Part shown: positions 8,436 through 16,672 of the stretch, piece by piece
Numbering within the stretch: position 1 is the first letter of the stretch
How the letters are laid out: every line of letters starts with the position of its first letter
Assembly: GCA_004297725.1 (NCBI GenBank)
Contig: SCUS01000102.1
Coordinates: 211,901-263,112 of the forward strand
Direction of reading: 5' to 3'
Source of the DNA: Myxococcaceae bacterium
GTDB taxonomy: Bacteria; Myxococcota_A; Polyangia; Polyangiales; Ga0077539
DNA length: 51,212 nt
The notes under the pieces: model-generated
Databases searched by the model: none
Told to the model about the DNA's origin: nothing
Seen by the model: the letters and a program-made list of their open reading frames with translations, nothing else
Program-made: the position numbers and the translations under genes

Positions 8436-9113
8436 TCAGTCCGAGAGCAGCGCCGGCAGCAGCGCGATGCCGCCCGCGATGAACACCAGGTCGAAGATCA
8501 TCAACAGCTTGAACCAGTCGGCGAGCTGCTCGACGGAGGCGCCGCCGAAGAGCTCGCGGGTCGCCACGACGCCGCAGAGCAGCGCCGGCGACACCAGCGG
8601 GTAGAGCACCACCGCGAGCAGCAGGTCGCGGGCGCGGGTGCGCGCGATCAGCGCCCCGAAGAGGGTGCCCGCGGCGACGAAGCCGACGGTGCCCAGCAGG
8701 AGCAGCGCGGTGAAGGGCACGAAGTGCTCGAAGAGCGGGGCGTGCAGCAGCAGCGCGACCAGCGGCGCGACGACGCACTCGGTGACGAGCACGAAGACCA
8801 GCGCCCCGAGCGCCTTGCCGAGGAAGAGCGAGGCGGGGGAGGCGGGGGAGAGCAGCACCGCGCGCAGGGCGCCCTCCTCGCGCTCGCGGTCCCAGGTGCG
8901 CGAGAGGCCGAGGGTGCCGGCGAAGGCGACGGCGATCCAGAGCACGCCGGGCGCGACCTGCCGTCCGGTGGTCTCGTCGACGAAGAGCGACATCGACGAG
9001 AGCACGGCGACCAGCGCCGCGAAGAGGGTCATGGTCGGGACGACCTCTCGCACCCTCAGCTCGATCACGAGGTCCTTGCGCGCGATGGCCAGCGCGTGGC
9101 GGAACATGCTCAT
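8436..9113 (-). CDS. ccmB: Heme exporter permease CcmB
   Basis: 225-residue integral membrane protein with about six hydrophobic helices and the CcmB signature region: N-terminal FRHALAIARKDLVIELR, then WDREREEGALRAVLLSPASP and SLFLGKALGALVFVLVTE. It is the ABC permease subunit of system I cytochrome c maturation. Its ATG overlaps the stop of the upstream TPR gene (ATGA at 9113-9110), so the two are probably translationally coupled. The usual partners ccmA, ccmC and ccmE-H are not in this window. The gene ends a long minus-strand run and meets the FAM20-like gene tail to tail. Confidence 0.88.
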   Translation of the reverse strand: MSMFRHALAIARKDLVIELRVREVVPTMTLFAALVAVLSSMSLFVDETTGRQVAPGVLWIAVAFAGTLGLSRTWDREREEGALRAVLLSPASPASLFLGKALGALVFVLVTECVVAPLVALLLHAPLFEHFVPFTALLLLGTVGFVAAGTLFGALIARTRARDLLLAVVLYPLVSPALLCGVVATRELFGGASVEQLADWFKLLMIFDLVFIAGGIALLPALLSD

Positions 9114-10393
9114 CGGCGCCGCGGCCGCGCCGGCTGGTCGAGCTCTCGCAGCCGCTGCTCGACGGCCGCCCGGTCGATGGCCCCTTCGCCGCTGAGCGCC
9201 GCCGTGAGCGCGGCCCTCGCGGCGTTACGGTCGCCCTCCTCCGTGGCGATGATCCCCCGGAGCACCAGCGCGGGAGCGTGCCGCGGAGCGTCCGTGAGCA
9301 CCCTGTCGACGTAGGCGCGGGCGAGGGCGTTCTGCTGCGTACGGTGGGCAAGCTCCGCGGCGCGCAGCCGGATGGCGCTGTCGCCCGGAGCGCGGTCGAT
9401 CGCCCCGTCCCAGGCCTGCATCGCCTCGGGCTCTCGCTGCGTGTGCTCGAGCACCTCCGCGAGCCCGGCGTAGGCCGACGCGTCGGTGCCCACCTGGGCG
9501 ATGGCGCGGCGAAACGGCGCCTCGGCCTCCGCCCAGAGCTGCAGCGCGAGCAGCGCGCGACCGAGGCCCGCCTGGGCGCCGGTCTGCGTCGGGGAGACCC
9601 GCAGCGCCGACTCGAAGGCCGCTCGCGCGGCGGCGGCGTCCCCCGTGGCGACCAGCGCTTCGCCGAGCGCGGTGAGCGCCTCGGGCCACTGCGGCCGGTC
9701 GGCGGTCGCTCGCTGCAACAGCGGGAGCGCCGCCGCCGCGTTGCCCCGCCGACGCAGCAGGAATTGCCCAAGGGCCAGGGCCGAGTGAGGGTCCGTCGGG
9801 TCGGCCGCGACCGCGCGGCGGTAGGCCGCCTCGGCGTCATCGAGGCGCTGCGCGACCTCCGCCAGGGCACCGAGGCCGAGGTGCGGCTCCGGCCGATCGG
9901 GCATCGCCTGGGCCGCCTCGCGGTACGCGCTCTCCGCCGCGCTCAGGTCGGCCGCCATGCGCCGCGCGTCGCCGGTCGCGAGCTGCAGCTCGCCGTCGCC
10001 CGCGCTCATCGAGCGGGCGGCGTTGAGCTCGCGCTCGGCGAGGGCGACCCGCTGCCACACCAGGTAGGCGCGAGCGAGGCACACCCGTCGGCGCTGCCCC
10101 GCGGGGATCGCGTTGCACGCGGCCTGAGCGGGCCGGTAGGCGCCCTGGTCGATGCGCACTCGCGCGGCCTCCCAGCGGGCCTCGGCGCGGAGCGAAGGGT
10201 CGCGGACGCCGTTGAGCACCCGGGCGGCCTCGTCGAAGTGCCCGGCGCGCCGCAGCGCGCGGCCGAGGGCGATGGCCCCGCTGGGGGTGCTGGCGCCGGG
10301 GCGCAGGGCGGCCAGCGAGGACTCCTGGGCCGCGGCGACCGCCGGGACCAGCGTGAGAGCAGCCACAAGCAAGCAGGTCTTCATGGGAGTCAT
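9110..10393 (-). CDS. Periplasmic TPR-repeat protein
   Basis: 427 residues from the ATG at 10393 (MTPMKTCLLVAALTLVPAVA), which has GAAGGGA about five bases upstream; a second ATG at 10384 is possible. A cleavable signal peptide ends near AAAQ. The rest is a string of TPR-like helices of about 34 residues, for example DEAARVLNGVRDPSLRAEAR, PHLGLGALAEVAQRLDDAEA, HSALALGQFLLRRRGNAA and ALTALGEALVATGDAAAARA. The 3' end overlaps ccmB by 4 bp. In cytochrome c maturation a TPR protein (CcmI/CycH) presents apocytochrome, so a matching role is possible but unproven. The long open frame that extends upstream to 11311 is an artefact overlapping the HAD gene. Confidence 0.85.
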   Translation of the reverse strand: MTPMKTCLLVAALTLVPAVAAAQESSLAALRPGASTPSGAIALGRALRRAGHFDEAARVLNGVRDPSLRAEARWEAARVRIDQGAYRPAQAACNAIPAGQRRRVCLARAYLVWQRVALAERELNAARSMSAGDGELQLATGDARRMAADLSAAESAYREAAQAMPDRPEPHLGLGALAEVAQRLDDAEAAYRRAVAADPTDPHSALALGQFLLRRRGNAAAALPLLQRATADRPQWPEALTALGEALVATGDAAAARAAFESALRVSPTQTGAQAGLGRALLALQLWAEAEAPFRRAIAQVGTDASAYAGLAEVLEHTQREPEAMQAWDGAIDRAPGDSAIRLRAAELAHRTQQNALARAYVDRVLTDAPRHAPALVLRGIIATEEGDRNAARAALTAALSGEGAIDRAAVEQRLRELDQPARPRRR

Positions 10394-10413
10394 GGGATCC
10401 CTTCTCGGGTTCT

Positions 10414-11220
10414 TCAGGGCGCGGGCGTACGCGATGAGACGCAGCCATCGCGGAGGATCATCACTCCGGGCGCGGGGGTCATCGCGTCGAGGAGGGCGGG
10501 GCTCGGGTGTACCAGCAGCGCGACCGCGCACCCGCCGAGGAAGGTCGCGTCCCAGCCGCCGTCGCCCATCCCCAGCGCCGGGGGCCAGGCGCCCGCCGCC
10601 TGGAGCGCGTCGACCTTGCCGCCGTGCAGCGGGATGGGCCTCGCGAGGGTGGGCAGCACCCGATCGCCCTCGGTGCGGAGCGTCGCGCCGGAGACCGTGG
10701 CGTGCGTGAGCCCTGCGCGCCGGAGGGTCGTGGCCACCGCGGCCTCGAGGCTCCCGGTCACGACGTGCACCTCGACGCCCTCCCTCCCGGCCTCCTCGAC
10801 GATGAGCCGCACGGCCGGTCGGATGCGCTCCGCGACGCGCTCGGCCACCCGAGAGAGCAGCGCGTCGAGGGCCAACCGGGAGCGATCGCCGAGCACCTCC
10901 GACTGGATCTTGCAGATGTGCTCGATGCTCATCCGCCCGGCGCGGTAGGCGCCGATGAAGGCGAGGGCGAGCTCGCCGAGGTCCGAGGGGGCGTCGTCGC
11001 CGAAGACCTCGCGAGCGCCGGAGAGCAGCCCGGCGAGCGCCTCGGGCCCGACGGGGTGATGCGTGAGGGCCTCGATGAAGAGGTCGTCGCCGATGTCTCC
11101 CTCCCAGAGGGTGCCGTCCGCGTCGGTGGCGATGATGGGGCGGTAGGGCGCGGGCGCCGTGCGCGCCGCCCGAACGAGACCCCGCAGCCCCTCTGCCTTG
11201 ATGCTCTCGTCGTGGCTCAT
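10414..11220 (-). CDS. HAD-superfamily phosphatase, phosphoserine-phosphatase-like
   Basis: 268 residues. Motif I is ATDADGTLWEGD (nucleophile Asp33, Asp35), motif II VVTGS (Ser157), motif III Lys202 in HGGKVDAL, and motif IV GMGDGGWDA (Asp220, Asp224). The large alpha-helical cap between motifs I and II (residues 40-145) is of the C1 type seen in SerB-like enzymes, so it probably removes phosphate from a small metabolite. There is no signal peptide, so it is cytosolic. The ATG overlaps the stop of the upstream gene by 4 bp (ATGA, 11220-11217). The TPR gene begins 20 bases downstream. The substrate cannot be read from the sequence. Confidence 0.85.
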   Translation of the reverse strand: MSHDESIKAEGLRGLVRAARTAPAPYRPIIATDADGTLWEGDIGDDLFIEALTHHPVGPEALAGLLSGAREVFGDDAPSDLGELALAFIGAYRAGRMSIEHICKIQSEVLGDRSRLALDALLSRVAERVAERIRPAVRLIVEEAGREGVEVHVVTGSLEAAVATTLRRAGLTHATVSGATLRTEGDRVLPTLARPIPLHGGKVDALQAAGAWPPALGMGDGGWDATFLGGCAVALLVHPSPALLDAMTPAPGVMILRDGCVSSRTPAP

Positions 11221-12104
11221 AGCCGTCCTCCAAGGCCCACCCAGGCGCCGTCCCCGAGGGGGCGGGCCATCCAGGTGAGCGCGACCTGAGACCGCCGCGG
11301 CCGCAGCCCATCGATCAGCAGGAACACTCCCCCCGCGACCGCCGCGGCGCCCGCCACGACCAGCACGGTGTCACGGGTCGTCGCGTCGTAGACCTCCTCG
11401 CGCCCGTTCGGGAGCTGGGTCACCTGCTGCCCATCCTGGGCGATGGCGACGAGGCCGATGGTGAGCGCGGTCGCTCCTCCCGCGAGCAGGGCCCCACCCA
11501 GCGCGGCCTCGATCGGTCGACGGGTGGTGACCCACCGGGTGCGCGGCGGCGCGATGACCGGCGGGGGCAGCGCGGCGCTGGCCGCGGGCGTCGGCTCGAC
11601 GATCGGCGCCGGGGTCGGAGCAGGCGCCGCGGGGGCGACCGGAGGGATCTCGGAGAGCAGCGTGCGGGCGCTGACGCGGGCCATGGCGATGGCGTCGTCC
11701 CAGCCGGCCACGACCTCCTGGGCGCGCTGCTCTCCTCGCACGACGCCCTGCGCGTCGAGCCAGCGGAGCGTGAGCGAGACCTGCCGGTGGCGGCCGCGGG
11801 CGACGGAGACCACGACCACGCCGCGGGCGTGGAGCGGGGTGAGCAGCGCGGAGGCGCACTCCGCGGCGTCGCAGGCGAGGCCCGCGGGGGAGAGCGTCTC
11901 GACGCGGGCGTGGGTGTCGGAGGCGCGGAGCACCTCGGGCTGTCCTGTGGCGAGCACCTCCGCGACGGCGTCGCCGAGGCGAAGGCGGTCGGCGGCGGAG
12001 ATGCCGCGATCGCTGCGGGGGGTCGCGGTGTGCACGACCAGGGGGTCGGCCGACGCGGCGAGCGGACACAGCGAGAGGATCGCGGCGAGTGCGGGGCGCT
12101 TCAC
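11217..12104 (-). CDS. Exported/membrane protein of unknown function
   Basis: 295 residues from a GTG at 12104. A signal peptide (MKRPALAAILSLCPLAASA) is followed by a soluble domain of about 140 residues with two cysteines (LACDAAECASALL) and strands such as HARGVVVVSVARGRHRQVSL and LTLRWLDAQGVVRGEQRAQE. This pattern resembles the putative PEGA/TolB-N-like periplasmic domains of other myxobacterial genes. Next come a Pro/Ala linker and two hydrophobic helices (IEAALGGALLAGGATALTIG and TVLVVAGAAAVAGGVFLLID), then a short basic tail. The same two-helix C-terminus is common in exported myxobacterial proteins. Coupled to the HAD gene by a 4-bp overlap. No function is assigned. Confidence 0.75.
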   Translation of the reverse strand: MKRPALAAILSLCPLAASADPLVVHTATPRSDRGISAADRLRLGDAVAEVLATGQPEVLRASDTHARVETLSPAGLACDAAECASALLTPLHARGVVVVSVARGRHRQVSLTLRWLDAQGVVRGEQRAQEVVAGWDDAIAMARVSARTLLSEIPPVAPAAPAPTPAPIVEPTPAASAALPPPVIAPPRTRWVTTRRPIEAALGGALLAGGATALTIGLVAIAQDGQQVTQLPNGREEVYDATTRDTVLVVAGAAAVAGGVFLLIDGLRPRRSQVALTWMARPLGDGAWVGLGGRL

Positions 12105-12154
12105 GGCGGTGTTCTACCGCGCGTCGCGCGCGGAACGGAAACGGATGACCGCCC

Positions 12155-12526
12155 TTAGCGGCGTCCGCCCGGGTTGCTGTTGCGGAGCTGGCGCAGTCGC
12201 TCGGCCTTGGCGGCCTTGCGGGCGGCCACGTCTTCGACCTCGGGCACCTCGACGCGCACCTCGCCCTCGCCCGAGCAGCGCGCCTGGCAGGCGAGCCGCA
12301 GCCCGACGATCTTGGCGATGGACCCGAGGTGGTTGATCTCCTCCTGGCAGATGGGGCTGAGGTTCTCCTTGCCCTGCTTCACGGTCACCTTGCACAGCCC
12401 GCAGGTGGCGACGCCGCCGCAGGAGGTGGCGATGGGGTGACCGGCCTCCTGGAGCACGGTGAGCAGCGACGATCCGGCGGGGCCGACGACCACCTTGTCG
12501 GAGCCGGCGATGGCGATGCGGGTCAT
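12155..12526 (-). CDS. 2Fe-2S plant-type ferredoxin
   Basis: 123 residues. Cluster ligands follow the plant/adrenodoxin-type spacing: Cys36, Cys42 and Cys45 in SCGGVATCGLC, and Cys80 in RLACQ. Two extra cysteines (60 and 84) are present. A charged, Arg/Lys/Glu-rich tail of about 28 residues (VEDVAARKAAKAERLRQLRN) is longer than in most ferredoxins. It is a soluble electron carrier whose partner oxidoreductase is not in this window. The gene lies four bases after udk on the same strand. Confidence 0.88.
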   Translation of the reverse strand: MTRIAIAGSDKVVVGPAGSSLLTVLQEAGHPIATSCGGVATCGLCKVTVKQGKENLSPICQEEINHLGSIAKIVGLRLACQARCSGEGEVRVEVPEVEDVAARKAAKAERLRQLRNSNPGGRR

Positions 12527-12530
12527 TGAC

Positions 12531-13190
12531 CTATTGATCCTCGTGGGCCGCCGCCTCGCTGCGGGCGAGGTCGACGTCCCTGACGAACTTCTGGAGCATC
12601 GCGAGGATCATCTCCCTCGCCACGCGGTTCTGCCCCCCTTCGGGGATGATGATGTCGGCGAAGCGCTTGGACGGCTCGACGAACGCGATGTGCATCGGCC
12701 GCACGGACTCGTAGTACTGCTGGCGCACCTGCGCGAAGGTGCGCCCGCGCTGCTCGAGGTCTCGCCGGATGCGGCGCATCAGCCGGATGTCCGAGTCGGT
12801 GTCGACGTAGAGCTTCACGTCGAGGCGGTCGCGAATCGCCGGGAGCGCCAGCACCAGGATGCCCTCCACCACGATGATGGGCGACGGGTCGAGCCGGTCG
12901 GTCTCCGGCCTGCGGGTGTGCGTGGCGAAGTCGTAGCGGGGCTTCTCGACGGAGCGCCCGGCGCGCAGGGCGTCGAGGTGCTCGCAGAAGAGCTCGTTGT
13001 CGAGGGACTCCGGGTGGTCGAAGTTGATGCGCGCCCGCTCCTCGTAGGCCAGGTGGCTGACGTCCTTGTAGTAGGCGTCATGCTCGATGGCCGTCACGTG
13101 GTGGGCGGGGAGCGCCTCAACGAGGGAGCGAGCGATGGTGCTCTTGCCTGATCCGCTGCCACCAGCGACGCCAACGAGGAGGACTGTCAC
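12531..13190 (-). CDS. udk: Uridine kinase
   Basis: Phosphorylates uridine/cytidine in pyrimidine salvage. The chosen start is the GTG at 13190 (219 residues, VTVLLVGVAG). It overlaps the stop of the upstream gene as GTGA, and the protein length matches the family. A longer open frame upstream is the neighbour's shadow. Walker A is GGSGSGKS (residues 10-17). Other uridine-kinase landmarks are EHDAYYKDVSHL, NFDHPESLDNELF, PRYDFATHTR, IVVEGILVLA and RRIRRDLEQRGRT. It sits in an unusual setting behind tolB and a surface protein, before a ferredoxin. Confidence 0.9.
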   Translation of the reverse strand: MTVLLVGVAGGSGSGKSTIARSLVEALPAHHVTAIEHDAYYKDVSHLAYEERARINFDHPESLDNELFCEHLDALRAGRSVEKPRYDFATHTRRPETDRLDPSPIIVVEGILVLALPAIRDRLDVKLYVDTDSDIRLMRRIRRDLEQRGRTFAQVRQQYYESVRPMHIAFVEPSKRFADIIIPEGGQNRVAREMILAMLQKFVRDVDLARSEAAAHEDQ

Positions 13191-14122
13191 GACGGCGCGG
13201 ACCCTACCGTTGTTCGCCGCGCGGACACCAGCGCTCGTTGGCGCCGACGGCTTGCGACGAGGCCCAGCATGGCGAGCGCAGCCCACCCCGCGGCGCCCTG
13301 GCGCGAGCCCGGCGTCGCCGAGCAGCCATGGAAATAGTTGCCCTCGGCGGGGTTCACGCACTCCTCGGCGGAGTTGGTGATCGAGCGCCCGAGGGGGTCG
13401 AGCGCCTGGACGCTGAAGCACACCGGACCGCTCGCGTCGCTGGAGCTCAGCCGGAAGGTGCGCTGCGCCAGGGCGTCGCTGGTGGAGCCGGAGCTCTGGA
13501 GCCTCGCCCGGTCGCGCTCCCTGGGGCCGGAGACCCCGGGGCCTCGGGTGCTGTAGATCACATACTCGACGTCGCTCTCGGGCCACGGGGTGCCGAGCGT
13601 GGCGTCGAAGACCACGCGGTTGAAGCGCACGGTGATGTCGTAGGCGTTGGGGTCGCAGGGGTCGCTCGACACCGCCCTCGCGCTCACCCCGCGGATGCCC
13701 GCGAAGGGGGGAGCACCGGCCGACGGCCCGCGCCCGGTGCGGAAGCGCAGCGAGAGGGCGCCGGTGAGGGGGTCGGAGTAGTTCACCCGGTAGCTGGCGT
13801 AGGGGTCGAAAGGGCGGGCGCCCGCGGGGCTCCAGACGAGCTCGTCGCCGACGACGGAGACGGCGCCGGGAAGGCAGCCCGGCATCCCCACGGGCTCGAC
13901 GCAGAGGCTCGCCCCGGACGGGACTCGCCCCACGAAGCGCAGCCTCACCGGGCTGTCGGTCGGAACATCGAAGCCCTGGTCGGCGGGGAAGGAGTCACGC
14001 AGCGCGCCGAGGTCGATCGGGTCGCCCCCGTCGCCCGCGTCGCACTGGGCTCGGGCGAGCGGAGCGGCGAGCGTCCCGGCGACGGAGAGCACCACCGCCA
14101 GGGCCGCGTGGCGGGGTCGCAT
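13187..14122 (-). CDS. Exported protein with MYXO-CTERM-like sorting tail
   Basis: 311 residues from the ATG at 14122, which overlaps the tolB stop (TGATG) and has GAGG just upstream. A signal peptide (MRPRHAALAVVLSVAGTLAA, PLARA) precedes domains with a bacterial Ig-like flavour (TDSPVRLRFVGRVPSGASLC, ITVRFNRVVFDATLG). The C-terminus has the tripartite pattern of MYXO-CTERM signals: Cys (HGCSATPGS), a hydrophobic helix (GWAALAMLGLVAS) and an Arg cluster (RRRQR). Family knowledge: such tails direct surface display through type II secretion, whose genes lie in this window. It takes the place behind tolB where pal is usually found, but has no OmpA/Pal domain. Function unknown. Confidence 0.8.
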   Translation of the reverse strand: MRPRHAALAVVLSVAGTLAAPLARAQCDAGDGGDPIDLGALRDSFPADQGFDVPTDSPVRLRFVGRVPSGASLCVEPVGMPGCLPGAVSVVGDELVWSPAGARPFDPYASYRVNYSDPLTGALSLRFRTGRGPSAGAPPFAGIRGVSARAVSSDPCDPNAYDITVRFNRVVFDATLGTPWPESDVEYVIYSTRGPGVSGPRERDRARLQSSGSTSDALAQRTFRLSSSDASGPVCFSVQALDPLGRSITNSAEECVNPAEGNYFHGCSATPGSRQGAAGWAALAMLGLVASRRRQRALVSARRTTVGSAPS

Positions 14123-15423
14123 CACCTCGGCTCCCAGCGCAGTCCCTCCGCCACGCCGGGGAGGATCCGCTGCTGGTTGAGGCCGTCCTGGTTCATCAGG
14201 AAGATGCCGCCGCGGGAGGAGCTGAAGGCGATGAGCCGACCGTCGGGCGAGTAGGTCGGGTCGGTGTTGTTGCCCTGTCCCTCGGTGAGCCGACGCGCGG
14301 CGCCGCCCGAGAGGTTGACCGTGTAGATGTCCGAGGCGCCCCCGGTGCGCCCGGCGTAGGCGATGGTCTGGCTGTCGGGCGCCCAGGAGGGGCCGGTGTT
14401 GTAGCTCCCCTGGAAGCTCACCCGCCGCTGGCCTCCGCCGCCCGCGTCCATCACGTAGACCTGCGGGCCACCCGAGCGGTCGCTCACGAAGGCGATCTTG
14501 GAGCCGTCCGGCGACCACACCGGGGTGATGTCCGCGCCCGGGTCGTTGGTGAGCCGCCGCAGGTTGCTGCCGTCGGGCGAGCCCAGGTAGATCTCGCTGT
14601 TACCATCCCTGGTAAGCACCACCGCCATGCGACCGCCGCCGAAGGCCGCGCCCATCACCAGGCCGTCAGCGCGGAGCACCGGCTCGCTGCGGCCCTGGCG
14701 GAAGAGCGCGAGGAAGCCGTCGGGGGTCTGCGAGGAGAAGTAGATCCCGCCCGGGCCCCACGCGGGGGTGAAGTTGAGCCGGCGGCCCGAGGAGACCTGC
14801 GCGAGGTTCTCGCCGTCGCAGTCGACGGAGAAGATCTGCTTGCGCCCGTTGCCGGTGCGCCGCGCGAAGGCGATGCGCGTCCCGAAGACCCCCGCGGTGC
14901 GGGTGTATAGCTGGATCAGGTCGTTGGCGATGCGGTGCGCCAGGGAGCGCGGGTTGCCCGGCCCATAGCTGCGCGTGAGCCGCGGCGCCGAGGGGCTCCC
15001 GGGCTCCCAGACCTTGAGCTCGATGCGCGTGGCGTCGCCGCTCCCGGTGACCTGCGCCTTCACGACGGCGGTCGCTCCGACGCCCACCCACGAGGGGGCG
15101 TTGATGTTGAGCCCCTCGGCGTCGAGGTCGGCGGTGAACGATCGAGAGTCGAGCACGCGGAAGAGCGCGCTCAGCCGGAGGTCGTTGGAGACCACGGCGG
15201 AGACCGCGTCGCCGCCGGAGCCGCGGAAGGCCGGGATCGCGACCGGGAGGAGCCGCGCTTCGAGGCCCTGCAGGGTGATGGTGAGCTCGCCCTGACGGGG
15301 CGTCCCCGGAGGCGTGGTCTGTGGTGTGGTCGGGGGGAGGGGCTGCGCGTCGGAGAGCAGCGGTGGGAGAACCGCGGTCGCTGTCGCCGCCGCGATGAGG
15401 ATCCAGTGGAGCTGCCGTCGCAT
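14122..15423 (-). CDS. tolB: Tol-Pal system beta-propeller protein TolB
   Basis: 433 residues: signal peptide (MRRQLHWILIAAATATAVLP), an N-terminal alpha/beta domain (ARLLPVAIPAFRGSGGDAVS, SALFRVLDS), and a six-bladed propeller with repeated WSPDGSKIAFVSDRSG-type blades (VWSPDGSKIAF, PSWAPDSQTIAY, PTYSPDGRLIAF). TolB is periplasmic and couples the inner-membrane TolQRA motor to the outer membrane. It follows the TolA-like gene by 55 bases. The next gene overlaps its stop codon. Confident call from both fold and context. Confidence 0.95.
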   Translation of the reverse strand: MRRQLHWILIAAATATAVLPPLLSDAQPLPPTTPQTTPPGTPRQGELTITLQGLEARLLPVAIPAFRGSGGDAVSAVVSNDLRLSALFRVLDSRSFTADLDAEGLNINAPSWVGVGATAVVKAQVTGSGDATRIELKVWEPGSPSAPRLTRSYGPGNPRSLAHRIANDLIQLYTRTAGVFGTRIAFARRTGNGRKQIFSVDCDGENLAQVSSGRRLNFTPAWGPGGIYFSSQTPDGFLALFRQGRSEPVLRADGLVMGAAFGGGRMAVVLTRDGNSEIYLGSPDGSNLRRLTNDPGADITPVWSPDGSKIAFVSDRSGGPQVYVMDAGGGGQRRVSFQGSYNTGPSWAPDSQTIAYAGRTGGASDIYTVNLSGGAARRLTEGQGNNTDPTYSPDGRLIAFSSSRGGIFLMNQDGLNQQRILPGVAEGLRWEPR

Positions 15424-15478
15424 CGTCCGCGCAGTCTAGCGGACGCCGCCGGGGATGCGAAGCGAGACGCGCGGCGGC

Positions 15479-16408
15479 TCAGTGGACGATGCGGTCGATG
15501 GGCACGCGGACGTTGATGTTCGTGCCCGAGACGGAGCTGAGCTCCTCCGGGGTGAGCTCCGGGACGCGGGCGTGGGTGGTCGCGAGGCGCTGCGCCTGGC
15601 TGAGGATGTCGCCGTCGAGGCTCTCGTTGCCCGACGGGGTGACCAGCTCGGCGAGCTCGATGGCGCCCGTCGCGTCGAGGCGGATGCGGAAGGTCACCGT
15701 CCTCGGCTCGGAGCCGGTGAGCGTCGCGGAGAGGCGGATGTTCTCTCGCAGGAAGCGGTCGATCTTGGTGCCGGCGCCGCGGGTCGCGACGTTGGGGTCG
15801 GTGGTGTCGCCGTGCGCGCTGCCGCTGGGATCACCCGGCCCCGAGGCCGTGGGGTCGGCCGCGGCCTCCATCGCCGCCATGTGGGCGATGCGGTCGAGCT
15901 CGGCGAGGTCCTGGTTGCCCGAGCCTCGGCGGGTGCGGCCGGTGATCGCGGCCATGTAGTCCTGGGCGCCGGCGTCGCGAGAGAGCGCCACCCGCGTCGG
16001 ATCGGCGGTCGGGGTGACGGCCTGCGGCGCCTCTCGCTCGGCCCGGATGGGCACCTCGCGGTGGATCTGCCGCCGAGGATCGAACACGCCGCCGCCCTGC
16101 TGCAGCAGGTGGGTCTCGAGCACCTGGTCTTCGCGAGGGGGACGCGCCCGGGCCGCCGGGCCGTGGTCCGGTCGGCCGATGCGCAGCGACAGGACCACCA
16201 CCAGGCCATGCACCAGCACCGCGGCGAAGAGACCCATCGCGACCCCGGGGCCGTCGGTGGCCTGCGCCCGCTCTCGCTGCCGTAACGGCGACGGCGGCGG
16301 CGGCGACGAGGTCACGCCCACGGCGAAAGGGATCGACGGATGCGAGATGCCAGGCACGCTCTGGTCGCGCATCGGAGGTGGTCGGTGGGTCGGCGGAGGC
16401 GTGGTCAC
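15479..16408 (-). CDS. TolA/TonB-like energy-transducing protein
   Basis: 309 residues with the TonB/TolA plan. A proline-rich cytoplasmic N-terminus precedes one transmembrane helix (GVAMGLFAAVLVHGLVVVLS), a long polar periplasmic segment, and a C-terminal TonB-C-like domain (TVTFRIRLDATGAIELAELV, then LTPEELSSVSGTNINVRVPI). Placed between tolR and tolB on the same strand, it most likely acts as TolA. The cytoplasmic stretch before the helix (about 55 residues, rich in Pro) is longer than usual. The ECF sigma gene separates it from tolR. I leave the symbol blank because TolA and TonB cannot be told apart here by sequence alone. Confidence 0.8.
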   Translation of the reverse strand: MTTPPPTHRPPPMRDQSVPGISHPSIPFAVGVTSSPPPPSPLRQRERAQATDGPGVAMGLFAAVLVHGLVVVLSLRIGRPDHGPAARARPPREDQVLETHLLQQGGGVFDPRRQIHREVPIRAEREAPQAVTPTADPTRVALSRDAGAQDYMAAITGRTRRGSGNQDLAELDRIAHMAAMEAAADPTASGPGDPSGSAHGDTTDPNVATRGAGTKIDRFLRENIRLSATLTGSEPRTVTFRIRLDATGAIELAELVTPSGNESLDGDILSQAQRLATTHARVPELTPEELSSVSGTNINVRVPIDRIVH

Positions 16409-16508
16409 GGTTCGCTACTCCCGGTGCATCGTCTACCAGAACCCCGCCAGGCGCGCCGAGCTTTGAGGGGCTCCCGGGGGCGCTCAACCCTCCGGCCCGG
16501 CCGGAGGT

Positions 16509-16564
16509 GCAACGAAACGTTGCTGTCCCCCCAGCGTTCCGTCCCCCGGGGTCACGAAACGTGA
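16509..16564. promoter_or_regulatory. Two operator-like palindromes with a shared core, 42 bp apart
   Basis: GCAACGAAACGTTGC (16509-16523, 6-bp arms) and TCACGAAACGTGA (16552-16564, 5-bp arms) share the core ACGAAACGT. Their centres are 42 bp apart, close to four helical turns. They lie in the 264-bp gap between the divergent tolA-like and sigma-factor genes. The symmetry and spacing are seen; use as paired binding sites for a dimeric regulator is inferred. Confidence 0.55.
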
Positions 16565-16672
16565 ACCCTCTTCAAACCCGCAATTCAGCCTTTCTCGGGG
16601 AATTCACCATGGCATCAAGGTTGCTCAAAGATTGTTCAACCCGGTGGATAGCTGGGACGGAGGTTGGACAAC

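Noticed and set aside
10414..11311. Long N-terminal extension of the TPR gene up to 11311
   Set aside because: It overlaps the HAD phosphatase in another frame, and a signal peptide with ribosome site begins at 10393.
14597..14615. Inverted repeat TTACCA-N4-TGGTAA inside tolB
   Set aside because: It lies within well-conserved propeller coding sequence (LTRDGNSEIYLG), so the symmetry is probably accidental.
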